From NCBI GenBank assembly GCA_035333525.1, contig DAOQQF010000042.1, forward strand, positions 1 through 7,875: a stretch of DNA of 7,875 nt. Reading direction: 5' to 3'. Below, in pieces: positions 6,568 to 7,875 of the stretch. Source of the stretch: CALMFT01 sp035333525. GTDB taxonomy: Bacteria > Patescibacteriota > Gracilibacteria > Absconditabacterales > Absconditicoccaceae. Below the pieces are notes generated by a model. The model had not been told where the DNA came from, did no database searches, and was given only the letters and a program-made list of their open reading frames with translations. Both the position numbers and the translations under genes were made by a program. Position 1 is the stretch's first letter; each line of letters begins with the position of its first letter.

Positions 6568-6945
6568 ATGCCTAAAATGAAAAGATATGTAATGCTGCTA
6601 TGCTGCTATGCTGCTATGCTGCTATGTTGTTTTACTTCTGCAGTTACGGTAGATATCCCTGGTGATAATGTTATAAGTCGTGATGTAAATGTACCACGTA
6701 GTACAGTAAAGGGAGATCAAGATAGTATAATTCAGTTTATTCAGCTTATCAATGGTTACTTGTGGTTTAGCATTGCTGCTATCTGAGTCATTGTTGCTCT
6801 TTATGCATGATATCAAATTATTATGTCTCAATGAGATAAGGCAAAAATGAAAAAATGAAATGAAACCTTAACCTCTGCTTTGATTTGAATACTTATAGCT
6901 GTATTTAGTTATGTTCTGGTAAGACTTGTTGTGAATATATTTTAA
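6568..6945 (+). CDS. VirB2-like T4SS pilin-family membrane protein
   Basis: This encodes 125 residues. A Sec-type signal peptide (M-P-K-M-K-R, then a Leu/Cys/Ala core) probably ends after T-S-A (residue 25). The mature part has a short polar N-terminus and two membrane segments (about 63-86 and 101-124) around a charged loop, S-Q-G-D-K-A-K-M-K-K-G-N-E. The pattern A-G-Y-Q-I-I-M-S-Q-G-D-x-x-x-x-K-x-G and then the second helix with A-L-I-G-I-L-I matches the small VirB2-like pilin proteins common in CPR genomes (the T4SS_pilin family), which are scattered and often not next to a secretion operon. The role in this organism is unknown; a surface fibre or membrane pore subunit is possible. The signal-peptide core is encoded by an 8-bp tandem repeat (6592-6631). 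Five TGA codons, all in the second half, read as glycine. The stop overlaps the next ATG (TAATG). ATG 6577 is an alternative start. Confidence 0.72.
6592..6631 (+). repeat. 8-bp tandem repeat (ATGCTGCT) in the signal peptide
   Basis: Four perfect copies of ATGCTGCT (6592-6623) and a degenerate fifth, ATGTTGTT (6624-6631), make up codons 9-22 of the pilin-like gene. Because 8 is not a multiple of 3, gain or loss of one copy shifts the frame. Each copy carries an ATG, and successive copies place that ATG in all three frames. Confidence 0.95.
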
Positions 6946-7769
6946 TGAAAAAATACTATCAGCCATCTTGACAAAAACTGCTATGGAGATGTAAAAAGTT
7001 TTGATCTACTTTGCTCTCTTTTTTTCGCAAAAATTTTCTTTCTTCTATTTTCTTTCTTTCTATTTTTATTATCCTGCTGGGAACCGTTGTAGCTGGATAT
7101 ATCTTATTTACATCACCCAATTTTACTATAGTTCAAGTAAATGTAGTGATGGACGAAAATGCTAGTCAGTATAAAAACCGCATGGAGTATTATCTTCAAA
7201 GGGATTTTGTTTGAACGAATATATTGAGTTCATTACGATATCGTTTTAAATTCTTAGGCTATTATAAAAATAAATATGAATGGATTTCGCATATAGATTC
7301 TACTAGGAAAAAAAATATCCTAACTATTAACATTAAATGAAAGGTGCCGGATCTGTATTATTCCATTTGATGAGTAAAGTATGCTCAGATTATAGATAAA
7401 GGTAATGCTGTTTATCAGTTAACAGGTGGTTTTGATATATTATCATGATCTATACCGGTGCTAGATATGCTTACTAGCAGTAAACTTGTAGAAACTGGCT
7501 TTTCGGTTATGTTTCAATGATTAAGTGCTGAGGCGCTCGTAAGACAAATTCAGATTATTCATAATTCAATAGCTATATATAGGAGTATGCAATATATTCC
7601 ATGAGGCCAAAAGCTCATATTATCAAATAAACAATGAGGGCACTTCTATTTCGATTTGAGAAAAAACATGTATGAGCAACTGGCGAAGTACAGAATGATA
7701 AATGGGACTGGAGTTCTCATTAGAGGTGATGTTGATTTATGAACTATGGATGATTTAATATTTTACTAA
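6945..7769 (+). CDS. Bitopic membrane protein, FtsQ/DivIB-like
   Basis: This encodes 274 residues with a basic cytoplasmic N-terminus (K/R-rich to residue 29), one transmembrane helix (about 33-56), and an extracytoplasmic remainder that begins S-P-N-F-T-I-V-Q-V-N-V. That is the pattern of FtsQ/DivIB: a helix ending in a short S-P-x-F, leading into a POTRA domain whose first strand is x-V-x-x-V-x-V. Further on, P-D-L-Y-Y-S-I-G-G, N-A-V-Y-Q-L-T-G and H-F-Y-F-D-L-R resemble the FtsQ beta-domain strands (compare the P-x-A-x-W and V-x-L-G regions), though weakly. FtsQ links the FtsBL pair to the peptidoglycan synthase in the divisome. The gene overlaps the pilin-like stop by one base, so the two are probably translated together, which is unusual for ftsQ. 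Eleven TGA codons read as glycine. Topology is firm; the FtsQ name is tentative because this family diverges fast. Confidence 0.5.
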
Positions 7770-7776
7770 GAATAGA

Positions 7777-7782
7777 TATAAT
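7777..7782 (+). promoter_or_regulatory. -10 box (TATAAT) after the FtsQ-like gene
   Basis: TATAAT starts 8 bases after the TAA at 7767-7769 and ends 16 bases before the ATG at 7799. It overlaps an in-frame ATG at 7781, which would lie upstream of the expected transcript start, so 7799 is favoured. Confidence 0.4.
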
Positions 7783-7798
7783 GCTCAATCTTACTATT

Positions 7799-7875
7799 AT
7801 GCCTTATGAGCATTTATTCAAGGGTCTACCCAAGATAACTTGATATAAATCAAGATTTATCTATGGTAGTAAGCA
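7799..7875 (+). CDS. Start of a further gene, cut by window edge
   Basis: An open frame starts at ATG 7799 and runs off the right edge with one TGA read as glycine (25 codons visible, beginning M-P-Y-E-H-L-F-K-G-L-P-K). It follows a TATAAT on the same strand and continues the gene direction. No family can be recognised; it does not look like the beginning of FtsA or FtsZ. The ATG at 7781 in the same frame would add six residues. The fragment is short enough that chance is possible. Confidence 0.4.
7833..7862 (+). repeat. Inverted repeat near the right edge
   Basis: AGATAACTTGAT (7833-7844), a loop ATAA, and ATCAAG-AT-TTATCT (7849-7862) form a 12-bp stem with a 2-base bulge. The inner CTTGAT/ATCAAG is perfect. 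No T-run follows, so a terminator is unlikely. It lies inside the putative reading frame that starts at 7799. Confidence 0.5.

Noticed and set aside
6592..6631. A CRISPR array or transposon end
   Set aside because: The repeat unit is only 8 bases, contiguous without spacers, and lies inside a coding frame.
2..7769. A region of decayed pseudogenes full of nonsense TGA codons
   Set aside because: The only interrupting codon is TGA; TAA and TAG appear just at gene ends, there are no frameshifts, and catalytic motifs are intact once TGA is glycine.

Overview
This AT-rich window reads sensibly only if UGA is a glycine codon (genetic code 25). Under that code it holds ten clear genes and one fragment, all on the + strand and tightly packed. 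About 100 in-frame TGA codons fall inside them. Many sit at invariant glycines: both G codons of the NAD(P)-binding CIAGGIGVTPF motif, the G of the LLSGC lipobox, two Gs of the ApbE INGGGDI motif, and both Gs before the FMN-attachment site of a lipoprotein. The complete genes stop at TAA, except one at TAG; none needs TGA as a stop. Together with the gene content, this points to an uncultivated CPR/Patescibacteria lineage, the Absconditabacteria (SR1) or Gracilibacteria. The sequence alone does not separate these two.

Layout. 2-1090: an MFS transporter cut by the left edge. 1172-1867: a VTT (DedA/TVP38-type) membrane protein. 1945-5178: a redox cassette with an FMN-binding lipoprotein, a terminator, a ferric-reductase/NOX-like transmembrane flavocytochrome, a second paralogous FMN-binding lipoprotein, and the FMN transferase ApbE, whose ATG overlaps the preceding stop. 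5243-5599: an unrecognised basic small protein. 5632-6543: a DHH-family phosphoesterase related to manganese-dependent pyrophosphatase, with changed metal ligands. 6568-6945: a VirB2-like (CPR T4SS-pilin-type) two-segment membrane protein whose signal peptide is encoded by an 8-bp tandem repeat. 6945-7769: a bitopic FtsQ/DivIB-like protein overlapping the pilin stop. 7799 to the right edge: the start of a further reading frame.

How the parts fit together. The cassette can be read as one pathway. NAD(P)H reduces FAD in the cytosolic domain of the flavocytochrome, electrons cross the membrane through two b hemes held by four histidines, and surface lipoproteins carrying covalent FMN accept them. 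ApbE attaches the FMN. This resembles flavin-based extracytosolic electron transfer in other bacteria, but built from very few parts. That reading is inference; the families and the gene order are visible.

Several genes have a -10-like hexamer ending only 10-13 nt before the ATG and no Shine-Dalgarno sequence, suggesting very short or absent mRNA leaders. No tRNA, rRNA, CRISPR array or insertion sequence was seen, and no gap between genes exceeds about 85 bases.
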